Numbered from the stretch's first letter, positions 1 through 10,142 are shown. The stretch: DNA of 64,000 nt from Mesorhizobium sp. B2-3-12 (GCF_006442205.1 NZ_VFVR01000001.1:1-64000), one strand, 5' to 3'. Numbers and translations are program-made. The notes: generated by a model not told the origin, from the letters alone.

Positions 1-246
1 AAGGACGAAGGTGGCCGTCACACGCCGTTCTTCACCAACTACCGTCCGCAGTTCTACTTCCGCACGACCGACGTGACGGGCATCGTGTCGCTGCCGGAAG
101 GCACCGAGATGGTGATGCCCGGCGACAACATCACGGTCGATGTCGAGCTGATCGTGCCGATCGCCATGGAAGAGAAGCTGCGCTTCGCCATCCGTGAAGG
201 CGGCCGCACCGTCGGTGCCGGCATCGTCGTCACCATCAAAGAGTAA
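1..246 (+). CDS. tuf: Elongation factor Tu, 3' end (partial)
   Basis: The window opens inside this gene, and the frame closes with TAA at 244-246 after 81 sense codons. The visible part is the domain III beta-barrel of EF-Tu, with the typical segments [10 protein letters not shown] and MVMPGDNI and the C-terminal tail [12 protein letters not shown]-Tu delivers aminoacyl-tRNA to the ribosome. It lies directly upstream of rpsJ, the usual str-S10 junction. A 7-bp GC hairpin (268-274 with 284-290) lies in the 69-bp spacer before rpsJ. The GTPase domain is outside the window. Confidence 0.97.
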   Translation, partial: KDEGGRHTPFFTNYRPQFYFRTTDVTGIVSLPEGTEMVMPGDNITVDVELIVPIAMEEKLRFAIREGGRTVGAGIVVTIKE

Positions 247-315
247 TTTGGACTTAAACCGATCTGTCGCGGGCGCGGAAGTTGCCCGCGCCGCGCCAGA
301 ACAAGGAAGTGACGC

Positions 316-624
316 ATGAACGGACAGAATATCCGCATCCGCCTGAAGGCGTTTGATCACCGCGTGCTTGACGCCTCGACGAAGGAAATCGTGTCGACGG
401 CCAAGCGCACCGGGGCAAACGTCCGCGGCCCCATTCCGCTGCCGACGCGGATCGAAAAGTTCACGGTCAACCGGTCGCCTCACGTCGACAAGAAGAGCCG
501 CGAGCAGTTCGAGATGCGCACGCACAAGCGTCTGCTCGACATCGTCGATCCGACCCCGCAGACCGTCGATGCTTTGATGAAGCTCGATCTGGCCGCCGGT
601 GTCGACGTCGAGATCAAGCTCTAA
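316..624 (+). CDS. rpsJ: Ribosomal protein S10 (NusE)
   Basis: This 102-residue protein matches the S10 family in length and sequence, with the start [15 protein letters not shown] and the segment [19 protein letters not shown]10 sits in the 30S head and doubles as NusE in transcription antitermination complexes. AAGGA lies just upstream of the ATG. It is the first gene of the S10 cluster, 69 bp after tuf. Identification is by family resemblance and gene order, and both agree. Confidence 0.98.
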   Translation: MNGQNIRIRLKAFDHRVLDASTKEIVSTAKRTGANVRGPIPLPTRIEKFTVNRSPHVDKKSREQFEMRTHKRLLDIVDPTPQTVDALMKLDLAAGVDVEIKL

Positions 625-685
625 GGGAATGAGAGCGCGGTAAGGGGCGGTGCCCCTGGCCCGGAACTCTAAAGGAATTGAACCG

Positions 686-1408
686 ATGCGTTCAGGTGTG
701 ATTGCAAAGAAGGTGGGAATGACCCGCATCTACAACGATGCCGGGGAACACGTTCCCGTCACCGTTCTCCAGATGGAGAACTGCCAGGTCGTGGCACAGC
801 GCACGCAGGAGAAGAATGGCTATACCGCCGTTCAGCTCGGCGTTGGCCTGGCCAAGGTGAAGAACACGTCGAAGGCGATGCGCGGCCATTTCGCGACCGC
901 TTCCGTTGAGCCGAAGGCGAAGCTCGCCGAGTTCCGCGTCTCCGCCGACAATCTGATCGATGTCGGCGCCGAGATCACCGTCGACCACTTTGTCGCCGGC
1001 CAGAAGGTCGATGTGACCGGCACGACGATCGGCAAGGGTTTCCAGGGCGTCATCAAGCGCCACCACATGGGTGGTGGCCGCGCGACGCACGGTAACTCGG
1101 TCTCGCACCGTACGCACGGTTCGACCGGCCAGCGTCAGGATCCGGGCAAGGTGTTCAAGGGCAAGCATATGGCTGGTCACATGGGCGATGTCAGGGTCAC
1201 CACGCAGAATGTCGAGATCGTCTCGACCGACGCCGATCGCGGCCTGATCCTCATCCGCGGTGCGGTTCCCGGATCGAAGGGCGCCTGGATCCTGGTCCGC
1301 GACGCGGCCAAGGTGGCGCTGCCGGCCAACGCGCCGAAGCCCGCCGCGATCCGCGCTGTCGCGGCAGCTGCGAAGAACGAGGCTCCGGCCACAGAGGGAG
1401 CGGAATAA
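686..1408 (+). CDS. rplC: Ribosomal protein L3
   Basis: This 240-residue 50S protein begins [16 protein letters not shown]. An in-frame GTG at 650 exists, but ATG 686 has AAAGGA in front of it and gives the normal family length. The extended loop with [12 protein letters not shown] lies near residues 145-156; the first glutamine of this motif corresponds to the site methylated by PrmB in E. coli, so methylation here is an inference. The Ala-rich C-terminal tail is typical of alphaproteobacteria. The stop TAA shares one base with the rplD ATG, suggesting translational coupling. Confidence 0.97.
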   Translation: MRSGVIAKKVGMTRIYNDAGEHVPVTVLQMENCQVVAQRTQEKNGYTAVQLGVGLAKVKNTSKAMRGHFATASVEPKAKLAEFRVSADNLIDVGAEITVDHFVAGQKVDVTGTTIGKGFQGVIKRHHMGGGRATHGNSVSHRTHGSTGQRQDPGKVFKGKHMAGHMGDVRVTTQNVEIVSTDADRGLILIRGAVPGSKGAWILVRDAAKVALPANAPKPAAIRAVAAAAKNEAPATEGAE

Positions 1409-2028
1409 TGGATCTCAAGATCACAACGCTCGGCGGTAAAGACGCCGGCAAGGTGGAACTTTCCGACGGAATTTTCGGCCTTGATCCGCGCGAGGACATC
1501 CTGCAGCGCGTCGTGCGCTGGCAGCTTGCCAAGAAGCAGCAGGGCACGCACAAGGCCAAGGGCCGCGCCGAAATCGCGCGCACCGGCGCCAAGATGTACA
1601 AGCAGAAGGGTACGGGCCGCGCCCGTCACCATTCGGCACGCGCTCCGCAGTTCCGCGGCGGCGGCAAGGCCCACGGCCCGGTCGTTCGCAGCCACGAGCA
1701 CGACTTGCCGAAGAAGGTGCGCGCGCTGGGCTTGAAGCATGCTCTCTCGGCCAAGGCCAAGAGCGCGTCGATCATCATCATCGACGAACTGAAGCTGACC
1801 GAGGCCAAGACCAAGGCGCTGATCGCGAATTTCGCGACGCTGGGCCTGACCAACGCCCTGGTGATTGGCGGCGCCGAGCTTGACAAGAATTTCAAGCTGG
1901 CAGCCACCAACATCCCCAACATCGACGTGCTGCCCATACAGGGCATCAACGTCTACGACATTCTGCGCCGCGGCACGCTGGTCCTTTCGAAGGCCGCCGT
2001 CGAGGCTCTCGAGGAGCGCTTTAAATGA
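1408..2028 (+). CDS. rplD: Ribosomal protein L4
   Basis: This 206-residue 50S protein contains the conserved internal loop rich in Lys/Arg/Gly ([20 protein letters not shown], about residues 62-81), which reaches into the peptide exit tunnel. It starts on the A of the rplC stop codon and ends overlapping rplW by 4 bases (ATGA). In E. coli L4 represses its own operon; whether that applies here cannot be read from the sequence. Confidence 0.97.
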   Translation: MDLKITTLGGKDAGKVELSDGIFGLDPREDILQRVVRWQLAKKQQGTHKAKGRAEIARTGAKMYKQKGTGRARHHSARAPQFRGGGKAHGPVVRSHEHDLPKKVRALGLKHALSAKAKSASIIIIDELKLTEAKTKALIANFATLGLTNALVIGGAELDKNFKLAATNIPNIDVLPIQGINVYDILRRGTLVLSKAAVEALEERFK

Positions 2029-2318
2029 CCGACCTTCGTCACTACGACGTGATCGTCTCGCCAGCGATCACCGAAAAGTCGACCATGGCCTCCGAGCAGA
2101 ACCAGGTCGTCTTCAACGTCGCCAAGAAGGCGTCGAAGCCGGAAATCAAGGCCGCCGTCGAAGCGCTGTTCGGCGTCAAGGTGATGGCCGTGAACACGCT
2201 TGTCCGCAAGGGCAAGATCAAGCGCTTCCGCGGCACGATCGGCCGCCAGAGCGACGTCAAGAAGGCGATCGTGACGCTGGCCGACGGCCAGTCGATCGAC
2301 GTCGCGACGGGTCTCTGA
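2025..2318 (+). CDS. rplW: Ribosomal protein L23
   Basis: This 97-residue protein has the family signature near its start ([14 protein letters not shown]) and the later motif [16 protein letters not shown]23 lies at the tunnel exit and is the docking site for trigger factor and SRP. The ATG overlaps the rplD stop as ATGA, so translation is probably coupled. It is followed after 22 bp by rplB, as expected in the S10 cluster. Confidence 0.97.
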   Translation: MTDLRHYDVIVSPAITEKSTMASEQNQVVFNVAKKASKPEIKAAVEALFGVKVMAVNTLVRKGKIKRFRGTIGRQSDVKKAIVTLADGQSIDVATGL

Positions 2319-2340
2319 GCTAGGCCGCGAGGACAGGACA

Positions 2341-3174
2341 ATGGCACTTAAAAAATTCAACCCGGTAACGCCGAGCACCCGTCAGCTGGTCATCGTCGAC
2401 CGCTCGGGCCTCTACAAGGGCAAGCCCGTCAAGGGCCTGACCGAAGGCCTGACCAAGTCGGGCGGCCGCAACAATCACGGCCGCATCACGGCCCGCTTCA
2501 TCGGCGGCGGTCACAAGCGTTCGTACCGCATCATCGACTTCAAGCGCCGCAAGTTCGACGTCGTCGGCACGGTCGAGCGCATTGAATACGATCCGAACCG
2601 CACCGCCTTCATCGCGCTCATCAAGTATGACGATGGCGAGCTGTCCTACATCATCGCCCCGCAGCGTCTTGCGGCCGGCGACAAGATCGTGGCTGGCGAA
2701 GCGGTCGACGTGAAGCCGGGCAATGCGATGCCGCTGGCCTCGATGCCTGTCGGCACGATCGTCCACAACATCGAGCTGAAGCCGGGCAAGGGCGCTCAGG
2801 TGGCCCGTTCGGCTGGCGGCTACGCCCAGCTCGTCGGCCGCGACCAGGGCATGGCGATCCTGCGCCTCAATTCGGGCGAGCAGCGTGTCGTCCACGGCTC
2901 CTGCATGGCCACCGTCGGCGCCGTGTCGAACCCCGACCACGGCAACATCAACGACGGCAAGGCCGGCCGCACGGTTTGGCGTGGCAAGCGCCCGCACAAT
3001 CGCGGCGTGACCATGAACCCGGTCGACCACCCGCATGGCGGTGGTGAAGGCCGCACCTCCGGTGGCCGTCATCCGGTCAGCCCGTGGGGCAAGCCGACCA
3101 AGGGCAAGAAGACGCGGTCCAACAAGGCGACCGACAAGTTCATCCTGCGCTCGCGCCATCAGCGCAAGAGCTAA
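2341..3174 (+). CDS. rplB: Ribosomal protein L2
   Basis: This 277-residue protein is the L2 core protein of the 50S subunit, needed for subunit joining and peptidyl transferase assembly. Recognisable segments are [20 protein letters not shown] near residues 40-59 and the C-terminal block [18 protein letters not shown], which holds the conserved histidine of L2 (His229 in E. coli). The ATG is preceded by GAGGACAGGACA. Length and position between rplW and rpsS agree with the family. Confidence 0.98.
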   Translation: MALKKFNPVTPSTRQLVIVDRSGLYKGKPVKGLTEGLTKSGGRNNHGRITARFIGGGHKRSYRIIDFKRRKFDVVGTVERIEYDPNRTAFIALIKYDDGELSYIIAPQRLAAGDKIVAGEAVDVKPGNAMPLASMPVGTIVHNIELKPGKGAQVARSAGGYAQLVGRDQGMAILRLNSGEQRVVHGSCMATVGAVSNPDHGNINDGKAGRTVWRGKRPHNRGVTMNPVDHPHGGGEGRTSGGRHPVSPWGKPTKGKKTRSNKATDKFILRSRHQRKS

Positions 3175-3190
3175 GAAGAGGTAACGCCAA

Positions 3191-3469
3191 GTGACTCGTT
3201 CTATTTGGAAAGGCCCCTTCATCGACGGCTACCTTCTCAAAAAGGTGGACAAGGTTCGTGAAGGCGGTCGCAATGAGGTGATCAAGATGTGGAGCCGTCG
3301 CTCCACCATCCTGCCGCAGTTCGTCGGCCTCACCTTCGGTGTCTACAACGGCCAGAAGCATGTTCCCGTCTCGGTGAACGAGGACATGGTCGGTCATAAG
3401 TTCGGTGAATTCGCTCCGACGCGGACCTATTACGGTCACGGCGCGGATAAGAAGGCGAAGAGGAAATAA
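3191..3469 (+). CDS. rpsS: Ribosomal protein S19 (GTG start)
   Basis: This 92-residue 30S head protein begins with GTG, read as [25 protein letters not shown] about 10 bases upstream supports this start, and no ATG gives the full S19 N-terminus. The conserved block [19 protein letters not shown] lies near residues 56-74. It is followed after only 2 bp by rplV. Confidence 0.97.
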   Translation: MTRSIWKGPFIDGYLLKKVDKVREGGRNEVIKMWSRRSTILPQFVGLTFGVYNGQKHVPVSVNEDMVGHKFGEFAPTRTYYGHGADKKAKRK

Positions 3470-3471
3470 TC

Positions 3472-3861
3472 ATGGGCAAGGCCAAAGCTCCGCGCAGGCT
3501 TGCTGACAACGAAGCGCGCGCCGTTCTGCGCACGATCCGTATCAGCCCGCAGAAGCTGAACCTGGTTGCCGCGCTGATCCGCGGCAAGAAGGTCGCGACA
3601 GCGCTTTCCGATCTCGAATTCTCGGCCAAGCGGATTTCCGGCACGGTCAAGAAGACGCTGGAATCGGCGATTGCCAACGCGGAAAACAACCACGACCTCG
3701 ATGTCGATGCGCTGGTGGTGGCGGAAGCCTATGTCGGCAAGTCGATCGTCATGAAGCGGTTCCACGCTCGTGGCCGTGGTCGCGCCAGCCGCATCGAGAA
3801 GCCGTTCTCGCACCTCACGATCGTCGTTCGTGAAGTCGAAGAAAAAGGGGAGGCCGCATAA
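3472..3861 (+). CDS. rplV: Ribosomal protein L22
   Basis: This 129-residue 50S protein has the L22 features [20 protein letters not shown] and, near the C-terminus, the hairpin loop [16 protein letters not shown] that lines the exit tunnel, a region where macrolide-resistance changes arise in other bacteria. It lies 2 bp after rpsS. Its TAA shares a base with the ATG of rpsC, so the two are probably translationally coupled. Confidence 0.97.
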   Translation: MGKAKAPRRLADNEARAVLRTIRISPQKLNLVAALIRGKKVATALSDLEFSAKRISGTVKKTLESAIANAENNHDLDVDALVVAEAYVGKSIVMKRFHARGRGRASRIEKPFSHLTIVVREVEEKGEAA

Positions 3862-4586
3862 TGGGCCAGAAAGTCAATCCGATCGGTCTTCGCCTCGGCA
3901 TCAACCGCACCTGGGATTCGCGCTGGTTCGCGAACACCGGCGAGTACGGCAAGCTGCTGCATGAGGACATCAAGATCCGCAAGTATCTCGAGAAGGAGCT
4001 GAAGCAGGCCGCCATCTCGAAGGTCGTGATCGAGCGCCCGCACAAGAAGTGCCGCGTCACCATCCATGCCGCGCGCCCGGGTCTGATCATCGGCAAGAAG
4101 GGCGCCGACATCGAGAAGCTTCGCAAGAAGCTGATGGAGATGACGAAGTCCGAGACGCACCTCAACATCGTCGAAGTGCGCAAGCCCGAAATCGACGCGA
4201 CCCTGGTCGCCCAGTCGATCGCCCAGCAGCTCGAGCGCCGTATCGCGTTCCGCCGCGCGATGAAGCGCGCCGTGCAGTCGGCGATGCGCCTGGGTGCCGA
4301 AGGCATCCGCATCAACTGCTCGGGCCGTCTTGGCGGCGCCGAAATCGCGCGCATGGAATGGTACCGCGAAGGCCGCGTGCCGCTGCACACGCTGCGCGCC
4401 GATGTCGACTACGGCACGGCCGAGGCGAACACGGCGTACGGTATCTGCGGCGTCAAGGTCTGGGTATTCAAGGGCGAGATCCTCGAGCACGACCCGATGG
4501 CTTCGGAACGTCGCGCCACCGAGGGTGATGCCGCGCATGGCGGTGGTGGTGATCGCGAACGCGGTCGTCGTCGCGAAAACGCCTGA
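3861..4586 (+). CDS. rpsC: Ribosomal protein S3
   Basis: This 241-residue 30S protein starts [20 protein letters not shown]. The KH RNA-binding motif is visible as [20 protein letters not shown] near residues 72-91. S3 lines the mRNA entry tunnel and takes part in the ribosomal helicase activity. The C-terminal tail is low-complexity and rich in Gly, Arg and Glu, common in alphaproteobacterial S3. The start overlaps the rplV stop. Confidence 0.98.
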   Translation: MGQKVNPIGLRLGINRTWDSRWFANTGEYGKLLHEDIKIRKYLEKELKQAAISKVVIERPHKKCRVTIHAARPGLIIGKKGADIEKLRKKLMEMTKSETHLNIVEVRKPEIDATLVAQSIAQQLERRIAFRRAMKRAVQSAMRLGAEGIRINCSGRLGGAEIARMEWYREGRVPLHTLRADVDYGTAEANTAYGICGVKVWVFKGEILEHDPMASERRATEGDAAHGGGGDRERGRRRENA

Positions 4587-4613
4587 GACATTTAGGAATT
4601 TGGAGTTAGAACG

Positions 4614-5027
4614 ATGCTGCAGCCAAAGCGCACAAAGTTCCGTAAGCAGTTCAAGGGCCGTATCCATGGGGTCGCAAAGGGCGGCACCAACCTGGATTTC
4701 GGTGGTTTCGGGCTGAAGGCGCTTGAGCCGAACCGCGTCACCGCGCGTGAGATCGAGGCGGCCCGCCGCGCGATCACCCGCGAGATGAAGCGCGCCGGCC
4801 GCGTCTGGATCCGCATTTTCCCGGATCTGCCGGTCACCTCGAAGCCGACCGAAGTCCGCATGGGTAAGGGCAAGGGCGCGGTCGACTATTGGGCGGCGCG
4901 CGTCAAGCCGGGCCGCATCATGTTCGAGATCGACGGCGTCAATGAAGAAACCGCCCGTGAGGCTCTGCGTCTCGGCGCGGCCAAGCTCTCGGTCAGGACG
5001 CGCTTCGTACAGCGCATCGCAGAATAA
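4614..5027 (+). CDS. rplP: Ribosomal protein L16
   Basis: This 137-residue protein begins [19 protein letters not shown] and includes the conserved [18 protein letters not shown] block. L16 helps form the tRNA A-site region of the 50S subunit. In E. coli an arginine of L16 is hydroxylated by YcfD; the equivalent modification here is not known. It lies 27 bp after rpsC and 13 bp before rpmC. Confidence 0.97.
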   Translation: MLQPKRTKFRKQFKGRIHGVAKGGTNLDFGGFGLKALEPNRVTAREIEAARRAITREMKRAGRVWIRIFPDLPVTSKPTEVRMGKGKGAVDYWAARVKPGRIMFEIDGVNEETAREALRLGAAKLSVRTRFVQRIAE

Positions 5028-5040
5028 GGACGGGCTGATC

Positions 5041-5241
5041 ATGAAAGCCGAAGACATCCGGACCAAGACCCAGGACCAGCTGACCGACGATCTGGCCAGC
5101 CTGAAGAAGGAGCAGTTCAACCTGCGCTTCCAGAAGGCCACCGGTCAGCTCGAAAAGACCGCGCGCGTGAAGCAGGTCCGCAAGGACATCGCGCGCATCA
5201 AGACCATCGCCGCGGAAAAAGCCGCGGCCAAGAAGGGTTAA
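5041..5241 (+). CDS. rpmC: Ribosomal protein L29
   Basis: This 66-residue protein begins [20 protein letters not shown], and its helical hairpin contains the L29 signature [16 protein letters not shown]. The open frame extends upstream into rplP, but ATG 5041, preceded by AAGGACGGGCTGATC, gives the family length. L29 lies next to L23 at the tunnel exit. The spacing to rpsQ is 4 bp. Confidence 0.96.
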   Translation: MKAEDIRTKTQDQLTDDLASLKKEQFNLRFQKATGQLEKTARVKQVRKDIARIKTIAAEKAAAKKG

Positions 5242-5245
5242 GACC

Positions 5246-5485
5246 ATGCCAAAGCGCATTCTGCAGGGCACCGTCGTCAGCGACAAGAATGAGAAGACGG
5301 TCGTCGTCAAGGTCGAACGGCGCTTCACGCATCCCGTGATGAAGAAGACCGTGCGCATGACCAAGAAGTACAAGGCGCACGACGAGAACAACGCCCACAA
5401 GGTCGGCGATCAGGTGTTCATCCAGGAATCGAAGCCGATTTCCAAGGATAAGCGCTGGATCGTCGTGGCCTCGGACCAGGCGTAA
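5246..5485 (+). CDS. rpsQ: Ribosomal protein S17
   Basis: This 79-residue OB-fold protein starts [20 protein letters not shown], characteristic of S17, which binds the 5' domain of 16S rRNA early in assembly. The downstream spacer of 72 bp contains short complementary arms (GGACAG and CTGTCC), so a small hairpin may separate the S10 part from the spc part that begins with rplN. Confidence 0.97.
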   Translation: MPKRILQGTVVSDKNEKTVVVKVERRFTHPVMKKTVRMTKKYKAHDENNAHKVGDQVFIQESKPISKDKRWIVVASDQA

Positions 5486-5557
5486 ACAAACGAATTTTGG
5501 ACAGACCGGGGAGGGGCTTCGAGCCTGTCCCGTTAGAAAAGAAGAAGGCGGCCAGTC

Positions 5558-5926
5558 ATGATTCAGATGCAAACAAACCTCGACGTGGCGGATAATTCCG
5601 GCGCGCGTCGTGTCATGTGCATCAAGGTGCTGGGCGGCTCGAAGCGGAAATATGCTTCCGTGGGCGACATCATCGTGGTGTCGATCAAGGAAGCCATTCC
5701 GCGCGGCCGCGTTAAGAAGGGCGATGTGATGAAGGCGGTCGTGGTTCGCACGGCCAAGGACATCCGCCGCCCGGACGGCAGCGTGATCCGTTTCGACAAG
5801 AACGCGGCCGTTCTTGTCGACAACAAGAAAGAGCCGATCGGCACGCGTATCTTCGGACCGGTTCCGCGCGAACTCCGCGCCAAGAACCACATGAAGATCA
5901 TCTCGCTCGCGCCAGAAGTGCTGTAA
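5558..5926 (+). CDS. rplN: Ribosomal protein L14
   Basis: This 122-residue protein begins [20 protein letters not shown] and ends [10 protein letters not shown], matching L14 end to end. L14 lies at the 30S-50S interface. It is the first gene of what in enterobacteria is the spc operon. Here it follows the S10 genes on the same strand with only a 72-bp gap, so one long transcript is plausible. Confidence 0.98.
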   Translation: MIQMQTNLDVADNSGARRVMCIKVLGGSKRKYASVGDIIVVSIKEAIPRGRVKKGDVMKAVVVRTAKDIRRPDGSVIRFDKNAAVLVDNKKEPIGTRIFGPVPRELRAKNHMKIISLAPEVL

Positions 5927-5938
5927 GGAGCCGGACCA

Positions 5939-6253
5939 ATGCAAAAGATTAGAAAAGGCGACAAGGTCGTCGTGCTGGCCGGCAAGGACAAGGGCCGTTC
6001 GGGCGAAGTCCTCTCGGTTCAGCCGAAGGATGACACCGCGCTGGTGCGTGGCGTCAACATGATCCGTCGTCACCAGAAGCAGTCCCAGTCCCAAGAGGGC
6101 GGGATCATCACCAAGGAAGCGCCGATCCAGCTGTCGAACATCGCGCTGGCCGATCCGAAGGATGGCAAGCCGACCCGCGTCGGTTTCATCTTCCAGAAGG
6201 ACGGCAAGAAGGTGCGCGTCGCCAAGCGCTCGGGAGAAGTCATCAATGGCTAA
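5939..6253 (+). CDS. rplX: Ribosomal protein L24
   Basis: This 104-residue protein carries the KOW motif at its start ([20 protein letters not shown], about residues 4-23). L24 is an assembly initiator for the 50S subunit. The gene ends 8 bases inside rplE, so the two genes overlap and are probably translationally coupled. Confidence 0.97.
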   Translation: MQKIRKGDKVVVLAGKDKGRSGEVLSVQPKDDTALVRGVNMIRRHQKQSQSQEGGIITKEAPIQLSNIALADPKDGKPTRVGFIFQKDGKKVRVAKRSGEVING

Positions 6254-6824
6254 GGCTGAAACCAAGCAGGCGGCTGCCACCAACGTGCCGCGTCTCAAGA
6301 AGGTCTACAACGAGACCATCCGCAAGGCGCTGCAGGAGCAGTTCGGCTACGACAACGACATGCAGGTTCCGCGCCTCGACAAGATCGTGCTGAACATGGG
6401 CGTCGGCGAAGCAACCGCCGATTCCAAGAAGCCGTCGGTCGCCGCCGAGGACCTGGCGATGATCGCCGGCCAGAAGGCCGTCGTCACCCGCGCCCGCAAC
6501 TCGATCGCTGGCTTCAAGGTCCGCGAGAACATGCCGATCGGCGCCAAGGTCACGCTGCGCAAGGAACGCATGTACGAGTTCCTCGACCGCCTCGTGAACA
6601 TCGCACTGCCGCGCGTCCGCGACTTCCGTGGACTGAACCCGAAGAGCTTTGACGGCCGTGGCAATTACGCCATGGGCATCAAGGAACACATCGTGTTCCC
6701 GGAGATCAACTACGACAAGGTTGATCAGGTCTGGGGCATGGACGTCATCGTTTGTACGACGGCGAAGACGGACGACGAAGCCAGGGCATTGCTCAAGGCT
6801 TTCAACTTCCCCTTCCGCCAGTAA
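6246..6824 (+). CDS. rplE: Ribosomal protein L5
   Basis: This 192-residue protein binds 5S rRNA and contacts P-site tRNA. Family blocks include [13 protein letters not shown] and [13 protein letters not shown] [18 protein letters not shown] near residues 138-155. The frame is open further upstream into rplX, but ATG 6246 ([10 protein letters not shown]) gives the family length plus the short N-terminal extension common in rhizobia. GGGAGAAG lies 7-14 bases upstream, inside rplX. Confidence 0.97.
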   Translation: MAKAETKQAAATNVPRLKKVYNETIRKALQEQFGYDNDMQVPRLDKIVLNMGVGEATADSKKPSVAAEDLAMIAGQKAVVTRARNSIAGFKVRENMPIGAKVTLRKERMYEFLDRLVNIALPRVRDFRGLNPKSFDGRGNYAMGIKEHIVFPEINYDKVDQVWGMDVIVCTTAKTDDEARALLKAFNFPFRQ

Positions 6825-6851
6825 CGGCAGCGAGAAAAGGAAAAATCTGAA

Positions 6852-7157
6852 ATGGCAAAGACCAGCTCAGTCGAGAAGAACAACAGGCGCCGCAAGCTTG
6901 CCGACCAGTACGGTCCCAAGCGCGCTGCCCTGAAGGCGATCATCATGGATCAGTCCAAGCCGATGGAGGAGCGCTTCCGCGCTCAGCTCAAGCTTGCTGC
7001 CCTGCCGCGCAACTCGGCCAAGATCCGCATCCGCAACCGCTGCGAAGTCACCGGCCGTCCGCGTGCCTACTATCGCAAGCTCAAAGTATCGCGCATCGCG
7101 CTTCGTGATCTCGGCAACAACGGCCAGATCCCGGGCCTGGTCAAGTCGAGCTGGTAA
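6852..7157 (+). CDS. rpsN: Ribosomal protein S14 (zinc-free form)
   Basis: This 101-residue protein is the long form of S14. It lacks the CxxC pairs of the zinc-binding short form and carries [20 protein letters not shown] near residues 60-80. S14 is part of the 30S head. It lies between rplE and rpsH, the normal spc order, with an SD-like AAAAGGAAAAA before the ATG. Confidence 0.97.
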   Translation: MAKTSSVEKNNRRRKLADQYGPKRAALKAIIMDQSKPMEERFRAQLKLAALPRNSAKIRIRNRCEVTGRPRAYYRKLKVSRIALRDLGNNGQIPGLVKSSW

Positions 7158-7169
7158 GGAGGACATAAC

Positions 7170-7568
7170 ATGTCATTGAGCGATCCTCTCGGCGATATGC
7201 TGACCCGCATCCGCAACGCCTATGGCCGCAAGAAGTCGAGTGTCTCGACCCCGGCCTCGCGTCTGCGCACCCGCGTCCTCGACGTGCTGAAGGCTGAAGG
7301 CTATATCCGCGATTACAGCCAGACCGACTTCGACAACGGCAAGTCCGAGATCGAAATCGAGCTGAAGTATTTCGACGGTGCTCCGGTCGTGCGCGAAATC
7401 GCCCGCGTTTCGAAGCCCGGCCGCCGCGTTTACGTTTCGGCCAAGTCGATCCCGCACGTCGCCAACGGCCTCGGCATCGCCATCCTTTCGACACCGAAGG
7501 GCGTGATGGCCGACCATGAAGCACGCGAACAGAACGTCGGCGGCGAGATCCTCTGCCAGATCTTCTGA
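7170..7568 (+). CDS. rpsH: Ribosomal protein S8
   Basis: This 132-residue 30S protein begins [17 protein letters not shown] after the initiator Met and ends in the conserved [16 protein letters not shown] stands 5-11 bases before the ATG, a strong ribosome binding site. In E. coli S8 represses the spc operon by binding its mRNA near rplE; a matching site here was not established. A 9-bp perfect hairpin follows in the spacer. Confidence 0.97.
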   Translation: MSLSDPLGDMLTRIRNAYGRKKSSVSTPASRLRTRVLDVLKAEGYIRDYSQTDFDNGKSEIEIELKYFDGAPVVREIARVSKPGRRVYVSAKSIPHVANGLGIAILSTPKGVMADHEAREQNVGGEILCQIF

Positions 7569-7597
7569 TCTGGCAGCTCACCGCAAATTGGAATCCG

Positions 7598-7619
7598 GTC
7601 TTCGGATCGTTCCGAAGAC
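7598..7619 (+). other. Hairpin in the rpsH-rplF spacer
   Basis: The arms GTCTTCGGA (7598-7606) and TCCGAAGAC (7611-7619) are perfectly complementary around the loop TCGT. There is no T-tract, so this is not a simple terminator. It may be an mRNA processing or stability element between two cistrons of the long ribosomal transcript. Function is unknown. Confidence 0.5.
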
Positions 7620-7656
7620 AGAGACCTGAAACAAGAGAAGTGACGAGGACAACCTG

Positions 7657-8190
7657 ATGTCTCGTATTGGAAAGAAACCCGTTTCGCTGCCGCAGGGCGT
7701 GACCGCGACCGTCAACGGCCAGACCGTGACGGCGAAGGGCCCCAAGGGCGAGCTGAAGTTCGTCGTGAACGACGAAGTGCTGGTCAAGATGGAAGGCAGC
7801 GAGATCGCTGTCCAGCCGCGCGACCAGACCAAGACCGCCCGCTCCAAATGGGGCATGTCGCGCACGCAGATCGTCAACATCCTGCAGGGCGTCAAGGACG
7901 GCTTCGAGAAGAAGCTCGAGATCACCGGCGTCGGCTATCGCGCCGCCTTGCAGGGCAAGAACCTGCAGTTGGCCCTTGGCTTCAGCCATGATGTCGTCTA
8001 CGAGACGCCGGCCGGCATCACGATCACTGTCCCGAAGCCGACGGAAATCACCGTTGCCGGCATCGACAAGCAGCAGGTCGGCCAGGTTGCCGCGGAGATC
8101 CGCGAATACCGTGGTCCCGAGCCTTACAAGGGCAAGGGCGTCCGCTACGCTGGCGAGAAGATCGTCCGCAAGGAAGGCAAGAAGAAGTAA
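7657..8190 (+). CDS. rplF: Ribosomal protein L6
   Basis: This 177-residue protein contains two L6 repeats and ends with the signature [20 protein letters not shown]. It begins [21 protein letters not shown]6 lies at the base of the L7/L12 stalk near the sarcin-ricin loop. The gene is flanked by two hairpin-forming spacers of 88 and 137 bp, unusually long for this operon. Confidence 0.98.
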   Translation: MSRIGKKPVSLPQGVTATVNGQTVTAKGPKGELKFVVNDEVLVKMEGSEIAVQPRDQTKTARSKWGMSRTQIVNILQGVKDGFEKKLEITGVGYRAALQGKNLQLALGFSHDVVYETPAGITITVPKPTEITVAGIDKQQVGQVAAEIREYRGPEPYKGKGVRYAGEKIVRKEGKKK

Positions 8191-8192
8191 TC

Positions 8193-8237
8193 GGCTCGGT
8201 CCTGGGAAGTTACGGACTTTTCGGACAGGACCAAGCC
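8193..8237 (+). other. Hairpin in the rplF-rplR spacer
   Basis: GGCT then GGTCCTG (8193-8196, 8198-8204) can pair with CAGGACC then AGCC (8226-8232, 8234-8237): eleven pairs interrupted by one C/A mismatch, with a 21-nt loop. No T-tract follows. It may be a processing site or a ribosomal-protein binding element; this is inference from pairing only. Confidence 0.45.
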
Positions 8238-8327
8238 ACGGAAATGTAACGCCGCGGGGAGCGGTCGCGGGAGGCGCTTCGCCTACCGCATATGGCGGCC
8301 CCCGACTCTGAAGGCAAGGAAGACACC

Positions 8328-8687
8328 ATGGGTACCAAGGAAGCCATCCAGCGCCGCGCGCAGCGCGTCCGCCGCCAGCTCAAGAAGGTCGCCGGCGAGC
8401 GCCCGCGTCTTTCGGTGCACCGCACGTCGAAGAACATCTACGTCCAGGTGATCGACGACGCCAAGGGCCACACCATCGCAGCCGCCTCGACGCTCGAGAA
8501 GGACCTCAAGGGTTCGCTCAAGACCGGCGCCGACACCGCCGCCGCCGCCGCGATCGGCAAGCTGATCGCCGAGCGCGCCACCAAGGCCGGCGTCAAGGAA
8601 GTCGTTTTCGACCGTGGCCCGTACATCTATCACGGCCGCGTCAAGGCGCTGGCCGAGGCTGCCCGCGAAGGCGGTCTGAGCTTCTGA
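8328..8687 (+). CDS. rplR: Ribosomal protein L18
   Basis: This 119-residue protein starts [20 protein letters not shown]. An in-frame ATG at 8292 would add twelve residues unlike L18, while ATG 8328 has AAGGAAG about 11 bases upstream. The C-terminal [20 protein letters not shown] is the L18 signature. L18 binds 5S rRNA together with L5 in the central protuberance. Confidence 0.96.
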   Translation: MGTKEAIQRRAQRVRRQLKKVAGERPRLSVHRTSKNIYVQVIDDAKGHTIAAASTLEKDLKGSLKTGADTAAAAAIGKLIAERATKAGVKEVVFDRGPYIYHGRVKALAEAAREGGLSF

Positions 8688-8763
8688 TTTTTCGCCGCTG
8701 ATGACCCAAAGCGGCATCGGCAATCAGCAACCCGTGCTTCCGGAAAAGAACAAGGAACAGGAT

Positions 8764-9327
8764 ATGGCACAGGAACGTAGGGAAGGCGGCCGCGGCCGCG
8801 AGCGTGAAGAGCGCGATGACGGCATGGTGGACAAGCTCGTCCACATCAACCGCGTCGCCAAGGTCGTCAAGGGTGGCCGCCGCTTCGGCTTTGCCGCGCT
8901 CGTCGTTGTCGGCGACCAGAAGGGCCGTGTCGGCTTTGGTCACGGCAAGGCGCGCGAAGTGCCGGAAGCCATCCGCAAGGCAACCGAGTCCGCCAAGCGC
9001 GACATGATCTTCGTGCCGCTGCGCTCGGGCCGCACGCTGCACCACGACGTTGAGGGACGCTGGGGTGCGGGCCGCGTGCTGTTGCGCGCCGCCAAGCAGG
9101 GTACCGGCATCATCGCCGGCGGCCCGATGCGCGCCGTCTTCGAGACGCTCGGCATGCATGACGTGGTCGCCAAGTCGATGGGGTCGTCCAACCCCTACAA
9201 CATGGTTCGCGCCACCTTCGACGCGCTGAAGAGCCAGATGCATCCCAAGGATGTGGCTGCCGCGCGCGGCATCAAGTATTCGACCCTTCAGGCCCGCCGC
9301 GGCACCGCCGTTGCGGCTGAAGAATAG
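8764..9327 (+). CDS. rpsE: Ribosomal protein S5
   Basis: This 187-residue protein begins [20 protein letters not shown] and contains the double-stranded-RNA-binding-like N-terminal domain with [20 protein letters not shown] near residues 31-50. AAGGAACAGGAT precedes the ATG; an in-frame ATG at 8701 would add a non-conserved leader. S5 contributes to translational fidelity in the 30S subunit. The acidic/basic N-terminal tail is typical for rhizobia. Confidence 0.97.
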   Translation: MAQERREGGRGREREERDDGMVDKLVHINRVAKVVKGGRRFGFAALVVVGDQKGRVGFGHGKAREVPEAIRKATESAKRDMIFVPLRSGRTLHHDVEGRWGAGRVLLRAAKQGTGIIAGGPMRAVFETLGMHDVVAKSMGSSNPYNMVRATFDALKSQMHPKDVAAARGIKYSTLQARRGTAVAAEE

Positions 9328-9351
9328 TCGATCTGACCAGGGATTTTGACC

Positions 9352-9549
9352 ATGGCCAAGAAAGCAACCAAGACCATCACCGTTGAGCAGATCGGTTCGC
9401 CGATCCGCCGCCCGAAGGAACAGCGCGCGACGCTGGTCGGCCTCGGCCTCAACAAGATGCACAAGCAGCGCACGCTGGAAGATACGCCCTCCGTGCGCGG
9501 CATGATCGCCGCCGTCCAGCATCTCGTCCGCGTCGTGGACGAGGGCTGA
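9352..9549 (+). CDS. rpmD: Ribosomal protein L30
   Basis: This 65-residue protein begins [20 protein letters not shown] and includes the L30 signature [20 protein letters not shown]. The upstream TTG at 9346 is in frame, but the ATG two codons later is the natural start. L30 is a small 50S protein absent from some lineages but present here, between rpsE and rplO as usual. Confidence 0.97.
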   Translation: MAKKATKTITVEQIGSPIRRPKEQRATLVGLGLNKMHKQRTLEDTPSVRGMIAAVQHLVRVVDEG

Positions 9550-9571
9550 GCCAAAGCGCAGGAGAACCCAG

Positions 9572-10045
9572 ATGAAACTCAATGATCTGCGTGACAAGGA
9601 CGGCGCGACGCATTCCAAGAAGCGTCTCGGCCGTGGCATCGGCTCCGGCTCGGGCAAGACCGCCGGTCGCGGCGTCAAGGGCCAGAAGGCGCGCTCCGGC
9701 GTTGCCGTCAACGGCTTCGAGGGCGGCCAGATGCCGCTCTATCGGCGCCTGCCGAAACGTGGCTTCAACAACATCTTCGCCAAGAGCTTCGTCGTCGTCT
9801 CGCTGGCCCGTATCCAGCAAGCGGTCGACGCCAAGAAGCTTGATGCCAGGGCAACCGTGACGGCCGAGGCGCTTGTCGCCGCCGGCGTCATCCGTCGCGT
9901 CAAGGATGGCGTGCGCGTGCTGTCGGATGGCGAACTCAAGGCCAAGCTCGCCTTCGACGTCGCCGGCGCTTCCAAGGCCGCGATCGAGAAGATCGAGAAG
10001 GCCGGCGGTTCGGTGAAACTGCCTGAAGTGGCCGCCGCCGAGTAA
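9572..10045 (+). CDS. rplO: Ribosomal protein L15
   Basis: This 157-residue protein starts [20 protein letters not shown] and has the Gly/Arg/Lys-rich N-terminal half typical of L15 ([20 protein letters not shown], about residues 20-39). L15 is a late 50S assembly protein. A 194-bp spacer with a strong hairpin separates it from secY, wider than in most relatives of this operon. Confidence 0.97.
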   Translation: MKLNDLRDKDGATHSKKRLGRGIGSGSGKTAGRGVKGQKARSGVAVNGFEGGQMPLYRRLPKRGFNNIFAKSFVVVSLARIQQAVDAKKLDARATVTAEALVAAGVIRRVKDGVRVLSDGELKAKLAFDVAGASKAAIEKIEKAGGSVKLPEVAAAE

Positions 10046-10120
10046 CGGCGATTTGAAGCGCGGTCGGGCAAGGATGACTTCGTTTTTGCCCTCGAAACGT
10101 GCTTCGATCTGATCAATTGG

Positions 10121-10142
10121 GCGGCCGCGTCAACGCGGCCGC
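10121..10142 (+). other. GC-rich hairpin upstream of secY
   Basis: GCGGCCGCG (10121-10129) pairs perfectly with CGCGGCCGC (10134-10142) around the loop TCAA. It lies midway in the 194-bp rplO-secY spacer and has no following T-tract. It could reduce read-through or mark an mRNA processing point between ribosomal genes and secY. Role unknown. Confidence 0.5.

Noticed and set aside
2320..3222. Long minus-strand frames over the ribosomal genes
   Set aside because: They result from high GC and codon bias of the real plus-strand genes, here rplB.
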